In this document: piece by piece, positions 53,956 to 64,000 of the stretch
How positions within the stretch are numbered: position 1 is the stretch's first letter
Layout of the letters: each line of letters begins with the position of its first letter
Source of the DNA: Pelosinus propionicus DSM 13327
GTDB taxonomy: Bacteria > Bacillota > Negativicutes > DSM-13327
Direction of reading: 5' to 3'
Length of the DNA: 64,000 nucleotides
Assembly (NCBI RefSeq): GCF_900114615.1
Contig: NZ_FOTS01000027.1
Coordinates: 1 to 64,000 of the forward strand
Position numbers and translations under genes: made by a program
Notes under the pieces: model-generated
The model's input: the letters and a program-made list of their open reading frames with translations, nothing else
Database searches by the model: none
Told to the model about the DNA's origin: nothing

Positions 53956-53978
53956 AGACGGCCTTAAAAGGCCGCCTT
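53956..53978. terminator. Terminator of the ribosomal super-operon
   Basis: GCGGCCTT and AAGGCCGT pair around a TT loop on the minus strand, followed by CTTTATTT. It lies about 70 bp beyond the rplQ stop. Confidence 0.75.
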
Positions 53979-53996
53979 CTCTATAAACCACAATAA

Positions 53997-54034
53997 CCAG
54001 GCGACGAGGCCAAGTATATGCCTTTGTCACCTGG
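53997..54034. other. Second hairpin just after rplQ
   Basis: CCAGGCGACGAGGC pairs with GCCTTTGTCACCTGG with G-T and single mismatches, 15 bp past the rplQ stop. It lacks a T-run, so it may protect the mRNA end or act with the next hairpin. Confidence 0.5.
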
Positions 54035-54048
54035 CCCAATTGCAAACG

Positions 54049-54387
54049 TTAGACCAATTCCAATATTACCATTGGTGCAGCATCGCCACGACGCGGTCCC
54101 AATTTCATAATACGGGTATAACCGCCTTGACGATCAGCATATTTAGGGGCAATCACGTCAAACAATTTTGTAACTACTTCTTCATCCATGAGGCTTGATA
54201 ACACTTGACGGCGAGCATGTAAGTCACCGCGCTTAGCCAAAGTAATCATCTTTTCAGCAAGACCATTAATTTCTTTCGCTTTAGCTTCTGTTGTTTCAAT
54301 ACGCTCGTATGCAAAGAAGGAAGTCAAGATGCTGCGAAACAGCGCTTTACGTGCGCTAGAGTCTCGTCCTAACTTTCTATAGCCCAT
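54049..54387 (-). CDS. rplQ: 50S ribosomal protein L17
   Basis: L17 has 112 residues and begins [19 protein letters not shown], the family signature; it ends [11 protein letters not shown]. It is the last gene of the alpha operon, 12 bp after rpoA, before two hairpins. Confidence 0.99.
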   Translation of the reverse strand: MGYRKLGRDSSARKALFRSILTSFFAYERIETTEAKAKEINGLAEKMITLAKRGDLHARRQVLSSLMDEEVVTKLFDVIAPKYADRQGGYTRIMKLGPRRGDAAPMVILELV

Positions 54388-54399
54388 TTTCTTCCCTCC

Positions 54400-55359
54400 C
54401 TATTCTTCCTCTTCACTAAGCCCTAAGCCTAGCTCGATTAATTTTTTCTTCACTTCTTCCATTGATTTACGACCAAGGTTACGAACCTTCATCATATCAT
54501 CTTCGGATTTTTGTACCAAGTCCGCGACTGTATTAATTCCTGCCCGCTTCAAGCAGTTATAAGAACGTACTGACAGATCCAGATCTTCAATTGTCATATC
54601 CATGATTTTTGAATTTCCTTCTTCTACAACTTCAGTAAAAGTACCATCAATACTATCTTCTTCAGGGATTATACCTGCAAGATTCTGAAATAGCTTCAAA
54701 TGAGCAACCATAATACTAGCAGATTTACTTACAGCCTCTTCTGGTCTAATACTTCCATCCGTCCATACTTCCAGAGTTAATTTATCGTAATCAGTAACGT
54801 TCCCGACACGAGTATCAGTGATCTGATAGTTAACTCTCTGAATGGGTGAAAAAATGGAGTCAATCGGAATTATACCGATCACATGATCAGGCTTTTTGTT
54901 CTTGTCTCCAGGAACATAACCCCGACCACGCTCTACGGTGATTTCCATTTTTAGCGATCCACTAGCATCAACTGTCGCCAAATGTAATTCGGGATTTAGA
55001 ACTTCAATATCAGGGTCAACAAGAAGATCTCCTGCCGTGACTTCCCCTTCAGTCAATCGTTCAATTCTCAAAGTCTTTGGTTCATCATTGTGCATTTTTA
55101 GACGCAATGTTTTTAAATTCAGGATAATGTCGGTAACGTCTTCCCGAACACCTGGAATAGTAGAAAACTCATGAAGAACACCTTCGATTTTAACCGCTGT
55201 AATTGCGGCCCCCTGCAGGGAGGACAGCAATATACGGCGTAAACTGTTACCAAGAGTAGTACCATAACCACGTTCTAGTGGTTCACATACAAACTTGCCA
55301 TATCGATTGTCTTCACTTAGTTCTACAATTTCAATCTTCGGTTTTTCGATTTCGATCAT
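54400..55359 (-). CDS. rpoA: RNA polymerase subunit alpha
   Basis: Alpha has 319 residues in two domains. The N-terminal domain (about 1-230) dimerises and binds beta and beta-prime, with [22 protein letters not shown]. The C-terminal domain (about 250-319) contacts promoter DNA and activators, with [17 protein letters not shown]-type helices and [15 protein letters not shown]. It lies between rpsD and rplQ as in all Firmicutes. Confidence 0.99.
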   Translation of the reverse strand: MIEIEKPKIEIVELSEDNRYGKFVCEPLERGYGTTLGNSLRRILLSSLQGAAITAVKIEGVLHEFSTIPGVREDVTDIILNLKTLRLKMHNDEPKTLRIERLTEGEVTAGDLLVDPDIEVLNPELHLATVDASGSLKMEITVERGRGYVPGDKNKKPDHVIGIIPIDSIFSPIQRVNYQITDTRVGNVTDYDKLTLEVWTDGSIRPEEAVSKSASIMVAHLKLFQNLAGIIPEEDSIDGTFTEVVEEGNSKIMDMTIEDLDLSVRSYNCLKRAGINTVADLVQKSEDDMMKVRNLGRKSMEEVKKKLIELGLGLSEEEE

Positions 55360-55448
55360 CTGGAAAAACCCTCCTCTTTGCGTACGATTAAGTTACGCCA
55401 TACCCACGGTTGAGGGCAAAATGCGGATTATCTTCAAAATCACTTTGA

Positions 55449-56084
55449 TTATCTGGAGTATAATTCGACAATCAAATGCTCTTGAATTGGTGTATCAATT
55501 TCCTCACGAGTGGGGTAACGCAATACTGTACCATTCATTACCTCTTGAGTTGGTCTTTCCAACCAAGGTGCCACTGTTTTGTGAGCAAGAGATTCTGTAA
55601 TTTCTTTAATTAATGGTGAATCTTTACTGGTTTCATGAACCGCAATAACATCACCAGGCTTAATTAAATAAGATGGAATGTCTACTCTTTTTCCATTAAC
55701 AGTGAAATGTCTGTGGGTAACCAATTGTCTAGCTTGTGTACGGCTTGCCGCAAAACCAAGACGGTATACCACATTATCCAGACGTCTTTCTAACAATACC
55801 AGCAAGTTTTCACCAGTAATGCCTTTTTGACGATCTGCTTTGTCAAAATAGGAACGGAATTGAGTTTCCAAAATTCCATAAACGCGACGTGCTTTTTGTT
55901 TTTCTCGTAGTTGAACACCATACTCGGAAACTTTTTTGCGAGTTTGGCCTTGGCCATGTTGACCAGGTGCATACGCACGTTTACCTACTGAACATTTATC
56001 CGTGTAGCATCTTTCGCCTTTAAGATATAACTTTGTGCCTTCACGACGGCATTGTCTACAAACAGGTCCTGTATATCTAGCCAT
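55449..56084 (-). CDS. rpsD: 30S ribosomal protein S4
   Basis: S4 binds 16S rRNA early in assembly. The 211-residue protein is the zinc-binding form: C9, C12 (CRQC) and C26, C31 (CYTDKC) are present. The S4 RNA-binding domain with [23 protein letters not shown] is at about 99-120. It follows rpsK closely, and a gap of about 90 bp separates it from rpoA. Confidence 0.99.
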   Translation of the reverse strand: MARYTGPVCRQCRREGTKLYLKGERCYTDKCSVGKRAYAPGQHGQGQTRKKVSEYGVQLREKQKARRVYGILETQFRSYFDKADRQKGITGENLLVLLERRLDNVVYRLGFAASRTQARQLVTHRHFTVNGKRVDIPSYLIKPGDVIAVHETSKDSPLIKEITESLAHKTVAPWLERPTQEVMNGTVLRYPTREEIDTPIQEHLIVELYSR

Positions 56085-56110
56085 GTATATTTAACACCTC
56101 CCGAAACTTC

Positions 56111-56503
56111 TTATACTCTTCTACGCTTAGGTGGACGGCATCCATTATGAGGTACAGGCGTGCAATCTTTGATAGAACTTACTTCTAATCCAGATGCCTG
56201 TAGTGATCTAATGGCTGCTTCCCGACCTGAGCCAGGTCCTTTTACAAAAACTTCAACTTGTTTTAATCCATGCTCCATTGCAGCTTTAGCAGCTGTTTCT
56301 GCTGCCATTTGCGCAGCAAATGGAGTACTTTTACGGGAACCTCTAAATCCAAGTCCACCCGCACTAGCCCAAGACAAAACATTACCCTTTGTATCGGAAA
56401 TAGTCACAATCGTATTATTAAAAGTAGAACGAATATGTGCTTGACCATGCTCAATATTCTTACGTTCTTTTCTTTTTGGTCTAATAACTTTCTTAGCAAC
56501 CAA
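56111..56503 (-). CDS. rpsK: 30S ribosomal protein S11
   Basis: S11 has 130 residues, with [31 protein letters not shown] and the C-terminal [21 protein letters not shown]. It lies 17 bp after rpsM. Confidence 0.99.
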   Translation of the reverse strand: MVAKKVIRPKRKERKNIEHGQAHIRSTFNNTIVTISDTKGNVLSWASAGGLGFRGSRKSTPFAAQMAAETAAKAAMEHGLKQVEVFVKGPGSGREAAIRSLQASGLEVSSIKDCTPVPHNGCRPPKRRRV

Positions 56504-56520
56504 TCTTTATCCCTCCTCTA

Positions 56521-56892
56521 CTACTTTTTCTTTTTCGCTCCAACAGTCCGCTTTGGACCTTTACGGGTGCGGGCATTCGTCTTAGTACGTTGACCACGTA
56601 CAGGAAGACCCATACGGTGACGTTTACCACGGTAACATCCAATTTCAATTAGACGTTTAATATTGAGTGCTTGTTCACGGCGTAAGTCGCCTTCTACTCT
56701 ATGGTTTTTATCAATTGCTTCACGCAATTTCACAACTTCTTCTTCTGTTAAATCGCGTGTACGTGTATCAGGATTAATCCCAGTTGCTGCCAAGATTTCC
56801 TTGGAAGTTGTAAGACCAATACCAAAAATGTATGTTAAAGAGATCTCGATTCTTTTATCACGCGGTAAATCTATTCCGGCAATACGTGCCAT
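56521..56892 (-). CDS. rpsM: 30S ribosomal protein S13
   Basis: S13 has 123 residues and starts [21 protein letters not shown]. The basic tail [19 protein letters not shown] reaches the P site. It follows rpmJ by 14 bp. Confidence 0.99.
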   Translation of the reverse strand: MARIAGIDLPRDKRIEISLTYIFGIGLTTSKEILAATGINPDTRTRDLTEEEVVKLREAIDKNHRVEGDLRREQALNIKRLIEIGCYRGKRHRMGLPVRGQRTKTNARTRKGPKRTVGAKKKK

Positions 56893-56906
56893 CTATAGTA
56901 CACCTC

Positions 56907-57044
<138 letters not shown>

Positions 57045-57100
57045 TCACGAACTCGCGCTCTTCGATTGTGCTACCGAAAGCATCTTACCTTACGAATCCG

Positions 57101-57319
57101 CTATTTGAAACGGTAGGTAATACGGCCACGCTTTAAGTCATAAGGCGTAAGCTCTACAGTTACTCTATCCCCAGGTAAAATCCGGATAAAGTTCATGCGG
57201 ATTTTACCTGAGACATGCGCCAATACGACATGCTCATTTTCCAGTTTAACCTGGAACATAGCATTAGGCAAGGCTTCGACAACCGTACCTTCAACCTCAA
57301 TTACATCTTGCTTGGACAC
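57101..57319 (-). CDS. infA: Translation initiation factor IF-1
   Basis: A 72-residue OB-fold protein ([20 protein letters not shown] then RIRPGDRV-like [25 protein letters not shown]). It blocks the A site during initiation. It follows the KOW protein gene by 24 bp. Confidence 0.99.
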   Translation of the reverse strand: MSKQDVIEVEGTVVEALPNAMFQVKLENEHVVLAHVSGKIRMNFIRILPGDRVTVELTPYDLKRGRITYRFK

Positions 57320-57343
57320 GAGATATCCCTCCTAGTCCGCTTA

Positions 57344-57628
57344 TCACAGATTCTCTGGCTTGTATAAAACCTGAATGGCATGGCGAACTTCTTCATCCGT
57401 AACTTTTGTGCCAGTTTGAATCTTATCCGCCACACTTTTGGCAATAGAATTAAGAACATTAACATGCCGGATATTTTTACGCTTAGGATTCATTATTTTT
57501 CGATCTCTGCCGTTGACCAGCAAGAGATTTTTATTATTTTGGACCCCAACCACAAGATAGATTTGCATCTCATCTCTTCCGGCAATACTAGTAACAAGTT
57601 GACCCATTGATATATTCACGACTGACAC
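57344..57628 (-). CDS. KOW-domain RNA-binding protein, L14E/L27E-like
   Basis: A 94-residue protein with an N-terminal KOW-type beta domain (MGQLVTSIAGRDEMQIYLVVG, about residues 8-60) and a helical tail. This family is encoded between map and infA in many Firmicutes and is thought to bind RNA or ribosomes. The start is a GTG at 57628, 8 nt behind GGAGG; the ATG at codon 8 is an alternative. Function is not defined. Confidence 0.88.
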   Translation of the reverse strand: MSVVNISMGQLVTSIAGRDEMQIYLVVGVQNNKNLLLVNGRDRKIMNPKRKNIRHVNVLNSIAKSVADKIQTGTKVTDEEVRHAIQVLYKPENL

Positions 57629-57640
57629 CAGAGCTGCCTC

Positions 57641-58387
57641 CTATAACTTAGTTAGAATCTCCGGCTTACCGTCAGTGATGGCAATCGAATGTTCAAAGTG
57701 CGCTGAGCGCTTGCCGTCAAGAGTTACAACCGTCCAACCATCGTCAAGTGTCTTTACTTCATACGTGCCCAGATTGACCATTGGCTCAATAGCCAACGTC
57801 ATACCAGCTTTTAATCGTGGCCCACGGCCAGGATCGCCATAATTGGGAACCTGTGGATCTTCATGCATACTCCGGCCAATTCCATGCCCAACATAATCAC
57901 GCACTACACCAAAACCATGCTGTTCTGCGTGAACCTGGACGGCATGAGAAATGTCACTGAGACGATTACCGATGATAGCTTGCTCAATCCCTTTATACAA
58001 AGACTCTTCAGTAACATCCAAAAGTTTTTGTACTTCGGCATCAATTTCACCAACACCTACTGTAATCGCGGCATCTCCATTGTATCCATTTATTACCGCT
58101 CCAATATCAATACTAACATTATCTCCAGATTTTAACTTTCTTAATCCTGGAATGCCATGTACGACTTCTTCATTTATTGAAGAACAAATATTTCCTGTAA
58201 AGCCATGGTATCCTTTAAAGGCAGGAACCGCACCACGACCTTTAATATATTCTTCGGCTATTCTGTCCAGATCTAGCGTAGTGACTCCGGGTTTAGCGGC
58301 TTTTTTAACCTCAACCAACGTTTCGGCCACTATTTTACCTGCATCACGCAAGTAATTAATTTCTCGCTCTGATTTAAGGATGATCAT
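57641..58387 (-). CDS. map: Methionine aminopeptidase type I
   Basis: It removes the N-terminal Met from new proteins. The 248-residue chain holds the five metal ligands in GDAAIT-type segments: [14 protein letters not shown] (two Asp), [14 protein letters not shown] (His), and the Glu residues in AIEPMVNLG and HFEHSIAI. It follows adk by two bases. No N-terminal zinc extension. Confidence 0.98.
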   Translation of the reverse strand: MIILKSEREINYLRDAGKIVAETLVEVKKAAKPGVTTLDLDRIAEEYIKGRGAVPAFKGYHGFTGNICSSINEEVVHGIPGLRKLKSGDNVSIDIGAVINGYNGDAAITVGVGEIDAEVQKLLDVTEESLYKGIEQAIIGNRLSDISHAVQVHAEQHGFGVVRDYVGHGIGRSMHEDPQVPNYGDPGRGPRLKAGMTLAIEPMVNLGTYEVKTLDDGWTVVTLDGKRSAHFEHSIAITDGKPEILTKL

Positions 58388-58389
58388 AC

Positions 58390-59052
<663 letters not shown>

Positions 59053-60309
59053 CTACTTCATAAAGCCTTGATAGTGGCGCATTAAAACGATCGCCTCTAT
59101 TTGCTTCATAGTGTCAAGTGCCACGCCTACCACAATTAAGAGGGCGGTACCGCCAAAATTTAACCCTGGAATATTTGTCACAGCTGCAATAAAGTTCGGC
59201 AGTATGGCAATACCTGCAAGAAAAATGGAACCTGCAAGGGTGATTCTGGTCATAACTCGATCCAAATAATCAGCAGTCGGTTTACCCGGGCGCAGTCCTG
59301 GAATAAAACCACCGTATTTTTTCATGTTCTCTGCCATATCCGATATGTTCAAAGTAACCGCAGTATAGAAATACGTGAAGAAAATAATGAGCAGCGCATA
59401 CAAGAATGTTTGTAGCGGTGTCCCCCACGCAAACCATCCTGCCACAGTTTTTACCCAGGAAATATCAACAAACTGGGCAATAGTTACTGGAAACATCAGC
59501 ACGGATGACGCAAAGATTATTGGTATAACTCCCGCTTGATTAACTTTCAGCGGGATGTGAGTAGAATGACCACCATAAGTTTTACGACCAACTACTCGTT
59601 TAGCATATTGCACCGGAATTCTTCTTTGACCTTGTGTTATGGCAATTACCAAAACAATCATGGCCAAGGCAATAATTGCGAATAACAATACATTGAAAAT
59701 ATTAATGGTACCTGCGGTCAGATATTGATATAACATATACAAACCATCAGGCAATCTGGATACAATCCCGGCAAAGATAATCAGCGAAATGCCATTACCA
59801 ATACCTTTCTCAGTAATTTGCTCTCCAAGCCACATTAGGAAAGTAGTTCCTGCCGTAAGTGTCAATGCAATCAATAACGTAGAAGCAACGCCTGGATTAA
59901 TAATTGCGGCTTTTAGTCCAATTGCCATACCAATTGCTTGAATAAATCCGAGAAGAACGGTGCCGTAACGAGTAATTTGTGTTAACTTTTTACGACCTTC
60001 TTCGCCTTCTTTAGACCATTGCTCAAAAGTTGGAACCACAATAGTAATCAGCTGCATAATAATCGAAGCATTAATATAGGGTGTGATACTCATTGCAAAG
60101 ATGGAAAACTTACTCAATGCTCCACCAGAAAACAAATCTAACAAGCCAAATAAGTTACCGCTGGTAAACATTTGTTCAATAACAGAAACATCGACTCCAG
60201 GAACTGGAATATGCGTACCAGCTCTGAATACTAAAAACATGGCTAGGGTAAAAACTACCTTTTGTCTAAGCTCAGTGATCTTTAGTATGTTGGACAGAGC
60301 AGAAAGCAC
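59053..60309 (-). CDS. secY: Protein translocase subunit SecY
   Basis: SecY forms the membrane channel for protein export. Its 418 residues have ten membrane helices. GTHIPVPGVDVS lies after the first helix, the cytoplasmic loop RRIPVQYAKRVVGRK (SecA and ribosome contact) is present, and GGFIPGLRPGKPT precedes helix nine. It directly abuts rplO (stop and start adjacent), consistent with coupled translation. Confidence 0.99.
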   Translation of the reverse strand: MLSALSNILKITELRQKVVFTLAMFLVFRAGTHIPVPGVDVSVIEQMFTSGNLFGLLDLFSGGALSKFSIFAMSITPYINASIIMQLITIVVPTFEQWSKEGEEGRKKLTQITRYGTVLLGFIQAIGMAIGLKAAIINPGVASTLLIALTLTAGTTFLMWLGEQITEKGIGNGISLIIFAGIVSRLPDGLYMLYQYLTAGTINIFNVLLFAIIALAMIVLVIAITQGQRRIPVQYAKRVVGRKTYGGHSTHIPLKVNQAGVIPIIFASSVLMFPVTIAQFVDISWVKTVAGWFAWGTPLQTFLYALLIIFFTYFYTAVTLNISDMAENMKKYGGFIPGLRPGKPTADYLDRVMTRITLAGSIFLAGIAILPNFIAAVTNIPGLNFGGTALLIVVGVALDTMKQIEAIVLMRHYQGFMK

Positions 60310-60750
60310 TTAGACCACCTCGACTTTTCCGCCAGCTGCCTGAATTTTTTCTTCAGCTGACTTGGTAAAGCCATTAGCAATCACTGTAAGTGATTTAGTC
60401 AGTTCGCCATTGCCCAAAATACGTACGCCGTCACGAACGTTTTTCAAAATACCACTTTCGATTAAAGCTACAGGGTCAACCACTGCACCATCTTCAAATC
60501 GATTCAAGTCAGAAATGTTTACTTCTGCATAGTCTTTTCCAAATTTATTGTAAAAGCCACGTTTTGGTAATCTACGATAAAGAGGCATTTGGCCACCCTC
60601 AAAACCAGCGCGAACACCGCCGCCAGCACGAGAATTTTGACCTTTATGTCCTTTACCTGAGGTTTTACCAAGACCTGAACCCAAGCCGCGACCTACACGA
60701 GTGCGGACTTTCTTTGAACCAGGCGCAGGAGCTAATTCATGTAATTTCAT
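60310..60750 (-). CDS. rplO: 50S ribosomal protein L15
   Basis: L15 has 146 residues and starts [21 protein letters not shown]. The glycine-rich extension [16 protein letters not shown] reaches into 23S rRNA. It lies between rpmD and secY. Confidence 0.99.
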   Translation of the reverse strand: MKLHELAPAPGSKKVRTRVGRGLGSGLGKTSGKGHKGQNSRAGGGVRAGFEGGQMPLYRRLPKRGFYNKFGKDYAEVNISDLNRFEDGAVVDPVALIESGILKNVRDGVRILGNGELTKSLTVIANGFTKSAEEKIQAAGGKVEVV

Positions 60751-60769
60751 TATTAGCGCCTCCTCTCAA

Positions 60770-60955
60770 TTAGTCTTGTATTTCTTCAACTGTTACAAGA
60801 TGCTCCACTTTACGAACCATGCCGCGAATCACTGGAGTGTCATCTTGCGTTACAAAAGTATTTGTTTTCTTAAGCCCCAGAGCCTTTACAGTAGCTCGTT
60901 GATCTTCTGGTCTGCCGATCAGGCTTCTGGTAAGAGTGATTTTGAGTTTTGACAT
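60770..60955 (-). CDS. rpmD: 50S ribosomal protein L30
   Basis: A 61-residue protein, [20 protein letters not shown] then [12 protein letters not shown], the short bacterial L30. It follows rpsE by 13 bp. Confidence 0.98.
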   Translation of the reverse strand: MSKLKITLTRSLIGRPEDQRATVKALGLKKTNTFVTQDDTPVIRGMVRKVEHLVTVEEIQD

Positions 60956-60968
60956 TGTAAATTCCTCC

Positions 60969-61469
60969 TTAACCCAAAAGTTCCTGAACGGTTTTACCGC
61001 GAAGTGCGGCTACTTCTTCAGCACGTTTCAATTGCTTCAAACCTGTTAAAGTAGCACGTACCATGTTATTAGCATTAGAAGAACCAAGGGATTTCGTTAA
61101 GATATCATGAATCCCGGCAAGTTCAAGTACCGCACGTGCTGGACCACCAGCAATAACACCAGTACCTTCTGATGCAGGTTTCATAAATACTTTACCGGCA
61201 CCAAATACGCCGAGAATTTGATGTGGAATCGTAGTGCCTACCAAAGGAACATTAATTAAGTTCTTTTTAGCATCTTCCACACCTTTTCTGATTGCTTCCG
61301 GTACTTCGCCAGCTTTACCTAAACCAGCACCAACGTGACCATTTTCGTCACCAACAACAACTAGCGCACTAAAGGAAAAACGGCGACCGCCTTTTACTAC
61401 TTTAGCAACCCTATTTATGAATACAACTTTCTCTTTCAAATCGAGAGCTGTATAATCAATTCTGGACAT
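60969..61469 (-). CDS. rpsE: 30S ribosomal protein S5
   Basis: S5 has 166 residues. The N-terminal double-stranded RNA-binding part has [20 protein letters not shown], and the [18 protein letters not shown] and [19 protein letters not shown] blocks are conserved. It is involved in decoding accuracy. Confidence 0.99.
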   Translation of the reverse strand: MSRIDYTALDLKEKVVFINRVAKVVKGGRRFSFSALVVVGDENGHVGAGLGKAGEVPEAIRKGVEDAKKNLINVPLVGTTIPHQILGVFGAGKVFMKPASEGTGVIAGGPARAVLELAGIHDILTKSLGSSNANNMVRATLTGLKQLKRAEEVAALRGKTVQELLG

Positions 61470-61487
61470 TCATTTACCTCCTTTTGC

Positions 61488-61850
61488 TTAAAATTCCAGC
61501 CCTGCTTCACGCGCTGCCTGGGCCAAAGCTGCTACTCTACCATGATAAATGTAACCACCACGGTCAAATACCACTTTGTTAATTCCTTTTGCCAAAGCAC
61601 GTGATGCAACTGCTGCACCTACAGCCTTAGCTGCTTCTATATTACCGCCATACGTTACGCCAAGATCTTTATCCATAGTGCTAGCTGCGACTAAAGTAGT
61701 ACCAGTAACATCATCAATGATTTGAGCATACATATGACTTAGGCTACGAAATACGTTCAAACGTGGTCTTGCTGCAGTACCTGAAACAAGCTTACGTACA
61801 CGTAAATGACGTTTTTGCCTAGCTTTATTTTTAATCCCTTTACGAAGCAA
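61488..61850 (-). CDS. rplR: 50S ribosomal protein L18
   Basis: L18 binds 5S rRNA. It contains [23 protein letters not shown] and ends [15 protein letters not shown] place the start at the TTG at 61850, giving 120 residues as usual, because AAGGAG lies 8 nt before it; a GTG six codons earlier overlaps that site. It lies between rplF and rpsE. Confidence 0.95.
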   Translation of the reverse strand: MLRKGIKNKARQKRHLRVRKLVSGTAARPRLNVFRSLSHMYAQIIDDVTGTTLVAASTMDKDLGVTYGGNIEAAKAVGAAVASRALAKGINKVVFDRGGYIYHGRVAALAQAAREAGLEF

Positions 61851-61876
61851 AGTGGTCACTCCTTTCACTTAAAATC

Positions 61877-62428
61877 TTACTTCTTACCTTTACCGCCTGC
61901 TTTACCTACTTTACGGCGAACAACTTCACCCTCATAACGAACACCTTTGCCTTTGTATGGTTCAGGTTCTCTATATTTACGGATTTTAGCTGCTAATGCG
62001 CCAACTTCTTCTTTGTTGATGCCAGAAACAACAATTTTATTGGGAGCTGGAACATCAAGGGTCATTCCTTCAGGAGCCGCAACTTCTAATGGATGAGAAA
62101 AACCTAATGTTAAAGCTACATTTTTACCAGCTTTCGCTGCTCTGTAACCAACGCCGACAATTTCAAGAGTTTTAGTGAAACCTTGGGTAACACCAACCAC
62201 CATATTTGACAGCAAAGTACGGGTTAAGCCATGTAATGATCTATGCTCTTTTTCATCTGAAGGCCTTTTTACAACAAGGGTATTGTCTTCAAGTTCCAAT
62301 ATCATATCTTTATGAATGGCACGAGTCAATTCGCCTTTAGGGCCCTTTACAGATACCTGATTGCTATCGCCAATCGTAACAGTTACGCCAGCAGGGATAG
62401 CAATCGGCATTCTACCGATTCTTGACAT
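61877..62428 (-). CDS. rplF: 50S ribosomal protein L6
   Basis: L6 has 183 residues in two similar domains. The N-terminus [14 protein letters not shown] and the C-terminal [19 protein letters not shown] are diagnostic. It follows rpsH by 24 bp. Confidence 0.99.
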   Translation of the reverse strand: MSRIGRMPIAIPAGVTVTIGDSNQVSVKGPKGELTRAIHKDMILELEDNTLVVKRPSDEKEHRSLHGLTRTLLSNMVVGVTQGFTKTLEIVGVGYRAAKAGKNVALTLGFSHPLEVAAPEGMTLDVPAPNKIVVSGINKEEVGALAAKIRKYREPEPYKGKGVRYEGEVVRRKVGKAGGKGKK

Positions 62429-62452
62429 ATGTGCACCTCCTTAACTACAAAA

Positions 62453-62851
62453 TTACCAGACGAAAGCTAATACTTCGCCGCCAAGTCCTTCGCGACGAGC
62501 TTGCTTATCAGTCATTATTCCTTTGGAAGTTGAAATAATTGCAACCCCAAGGCCGCCCAACACGCGGGGCATTTGATCTTTTCTTGCATAAACACGTAAT
62601 CCTGGTTTAGAAATACGTTTAATGCCAGTAATTACCTTTTCACGATTAGGTCCATATTTTAAACTTGCTCTTAATACACCTTGCTTATCATCTTTAACAA
62701 TTTCGAAATCCTTAATAAATCCCTCTGATTTCAAAAGCTGCGCAATTGCTTGCTTAATTTTTGAGGCAGGAATTTCTACTTTATCATGATAAACCGAGTT
62801 TGCATTACGAATACGAGTAAGCATATCTGCAATTGGATCGGTCATTACCAT
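62453..62851 (-). CDS. rpsH: 30S ribosomal protein S8
   Basis: S8 has 132 residues, starting [20 protein letters not shown] and ending [15 protein letters not shown]. It binds the central domain of 16S rRNA and often represses its operon in other bacteria. Confidence 0.99.
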   Translation of the reverse strand: MVMTDPIADMLTRIRNANSVYHDKVEIPASKIKQAIAQLLKSEGFIKDFEIVKDDKQGVLRASLKYGPNREKVITGIKRISKPGLRVYARKDQMPRVLGGLGVAIISTSKGIMTDKQARREGLGGEVLAFVW

Positions 62852-62875
62852 TTAACATTACCTCCTTCCTGTAAT

Positions 62876-63061
62876 CTACCAGCTAGCCTTAGTTATCCCA
62901 GGAATGACACCTTTATAGCTCAATTCCCTAAAACAAATACGGCACATTTCAAATTTACGTAAATAACCATGTGGACGACCGCAAACTTTACATCTATTGT
63001 ACTTACGTACGCTAAATTTAGGTTCAAGTTTCCATTTTTCAATTAACGCTTTCTTGGCCAC
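62876..63061 (-). CDS. rpsZ: 30S ribosomal protein S14, zinc type
   Basis: A 61-residue protein with two CxxC pairs, CKVCGR and CRICFR, the zinc-binding (type Z) S14. It lies 14 bp after rplE. Confidence 0.98.
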   Translation of the reverse strand: MAKKALIEKWKLEPKFSVRKYNRCKVCGRPHGYLRKFEMCRICFRELSYKGVIPGITKASW

Positions 63062-63075
63062 GAGTGTCCCTCCTT

Positions 63076-63615
63076 TTACGCACTGAACGGCATGCCCATT
63101 AGCTTTAACAGTTCGCGTGCCTCTTCATCCGTTTTAGCTGTGGTTACGATAATAATATCCATCCCACGAACTTTATCAACCTTTTCATACTCAATTTCAG
63201 GGAAAATCAATTGTTCTTTAATACCCATGGTATAGTTGCCACGACCATCAAAGGATTTTGGGCTAACACCGCGGAAATCGCGAACACGTGGTAATGCAAT
63301 GTTTAGTAATTTATCTAAAAACTCATACATACGTTGTCCACGCAGGGTAACTTTAGCGCCAATTGGCATACCTTCACGGATTTTAAATGCTGCAATTGAT
63401 TTTTTTGCACGGGTTACTACTGGCTTTTGACCGGCAATAATCGTCATATCGTTAATGGCAACATCTAGGACTTTAGGATTGCTTACTGCTTCCCCTACGC
63501 CCATATTTAGAACCACTTTTTCAATTTTAGGGATTTCCATAATGTTTTTATAGCCAAATTTTTCCATTAAGCCTTTAGCTACTTCATCACTATATTTTTC
63601 TTTCATTCTGGACAA
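63076..63615 (-). CDS. rplE: 50S ribosomal protein L5
   Basis: L5 has 179 residues, with [19 protein letters not shown] near the N-terminus and the [19 protein letters not shown] block. It binds 5S rRNA and contacts the P-site tRNA. It follows rplX by 25 bp. Confidence 0.99.
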   Translation of the reverse strand: MSRMKEKYSDEVAKGLMEKFGYKNIMEIPKIEKVVLNMGVGEAVSNPKVLDVAINDMTIIAGQKPVVTRAKKSIAAFKIREGMPIGAKVTLRGQRMYEFLDKLLNIALPRVRDFRGVSPKSFDGRGNYTMGIKEQLIFPEIEYEKVDKVRGMDIIIVTTAKTDEEARELLKLMGMPFSA

Positions 63616-63640
63616 GTGTCGTTACCTCCTTTCTGCGTGA

Positions 63641-63973
63641 TTATTTATCGATTATTTCGCCACATTTTTTACAAGTACGAGCTGACGCTCCGCTTGCAAG
63701 TGACGTTTTCTTAATACGGGTTGGCTGATCGCAAGCTGGACACACCAGCATTACTTTTGCTGAATGTAGCGGAGCTTCTTTTACAATAATACCACCTTGA
63801 GGCAAGTTCTGTGAAGGCTTAGTATGACGTTTTACTGTGTTTAATCCTTCAACTACAACTTTGCTCTTTTTAGGTAATGCTTGAATGATTTTGCCGGTTT
63901 TCCCTTTATCTTTACCAGACAAAACTACGATCTTATCGCCTTTTTTGACGTGTAGTTTTTTCGCTTCTGACAT
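63641..63973 (-). CDS. rplX: 50S ribosomal protein L24
   Basis: L24 has 110 residues with the KOW start [20 protein letters not shown]. The C-terminus carries two cysteine pairs (CPAC, CKKC), a zinc site found in a subset of bacteria. The rest of the operon (rplN and upstream) lies beyond the window edge. Confidence 0.98.
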   Translation of the reverse strand: MSEAKKLHVKKGDKIVVLSGKDKGKTGKIIQALPKKSKVVVEGLNTVKRHTKPSQNLPQGGIIVKEAPLHSAKVMLVCPACDQPTRIKKTSLASGASARTCKKCGEIIDK

Positions 63974-64000
63974 CCCGGATACCTCCTAACTTAGATTACT

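Overview
The window looks like a chromosomal segment of a low-to-medium GC, strictly anaerobic, endospore-forming Firmicute. The signs are a glmS ribozyme in front of glmS, a CwlD-type spore-cortex amidase, the order rplQ-ecfA-ecfA-ecfT-truA-rplM-rpsI, a c-di-AMP synthase operon, and O2-sensitive glycyl-radical and B12-radical enzymes. A member of the Negativicutes (Sporomusaceae-like) would fit, but that is inference. Nearly all genes run on the minus strand, so the window reads right to left.

Right part (about 47-64 kb): the end of the spc/alpha ribosomal super-operon (rplX to rplQ with secY, adk, map, infA, rpoA), then the energy-coupling-factor module ecfA1-ecfA2-ecfT, a helD gene, truA and rplM-rpsI. 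Middle (about 37.4-47 kb): a chemoreceptor, a monofunctional transglycosylase, cwlD, a LigB-like protein, a YbaK-like deacylase, and several short genes of unknown function, four of them under 90 codons. At 26.6-37.1 kb: a GGDEF/HD-GYP signalling protein and a complete arginine operon argCJBDFGH behind a sigma-A promoter. At 18-26.4 kb: ilvE with a structured leader, cdaA-cdaR-FAD protein-glmM, and glmS with its ribozyme.

Left part (about 2.4-17.7 kb): an anaerobic hydroxyproline catabolic island. A proline-racemase-family epimerase, a glycyl radical enzyme with its activase, the two-subunit 2-amino-4-oxopentanoate thiolase OrtAB, alanine racemase and alanine dehydrogenase together make a consistent route. 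cis-4-hydroxy-L-proline is epimerised to trans-4-hydroxy-D-proline. The radical enzyme opens the ring at the C-N bond to give 2-amino-4-oxopentanoate. Thiolysis gives acetyl-CoA and (D-)alanine, and alanine goes to pyruvate. This matches the HplG-type pathway known from the literature. The island also holds parts that pathway does not need: a fused glutamate-mutase-like B12 enzyme with its own MutL chaperone, and a pyrroline-5-carboxylate reductase.

Two good sigma-54 (-24/-12) promoters drive the activase-lyase unit leftward and the epimerase rightward. A regulatory block of about 200 bp upstream of the activase is repeated upstream of alr-ald, which suggests control by one enhancer-binding protein that is not encoded here. 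An IS3-type transposase relic lies at the right edge of the island.

The observations I rate highest are the orphan B12 mutase inside the hydroxyproline island, the duplicated sigma-54 regulatory block, a 21-codon ORF whose stop codon spans the glmS ribozyme cleavage site, the ilvE leader, and a structured leader in front of ecfA1.
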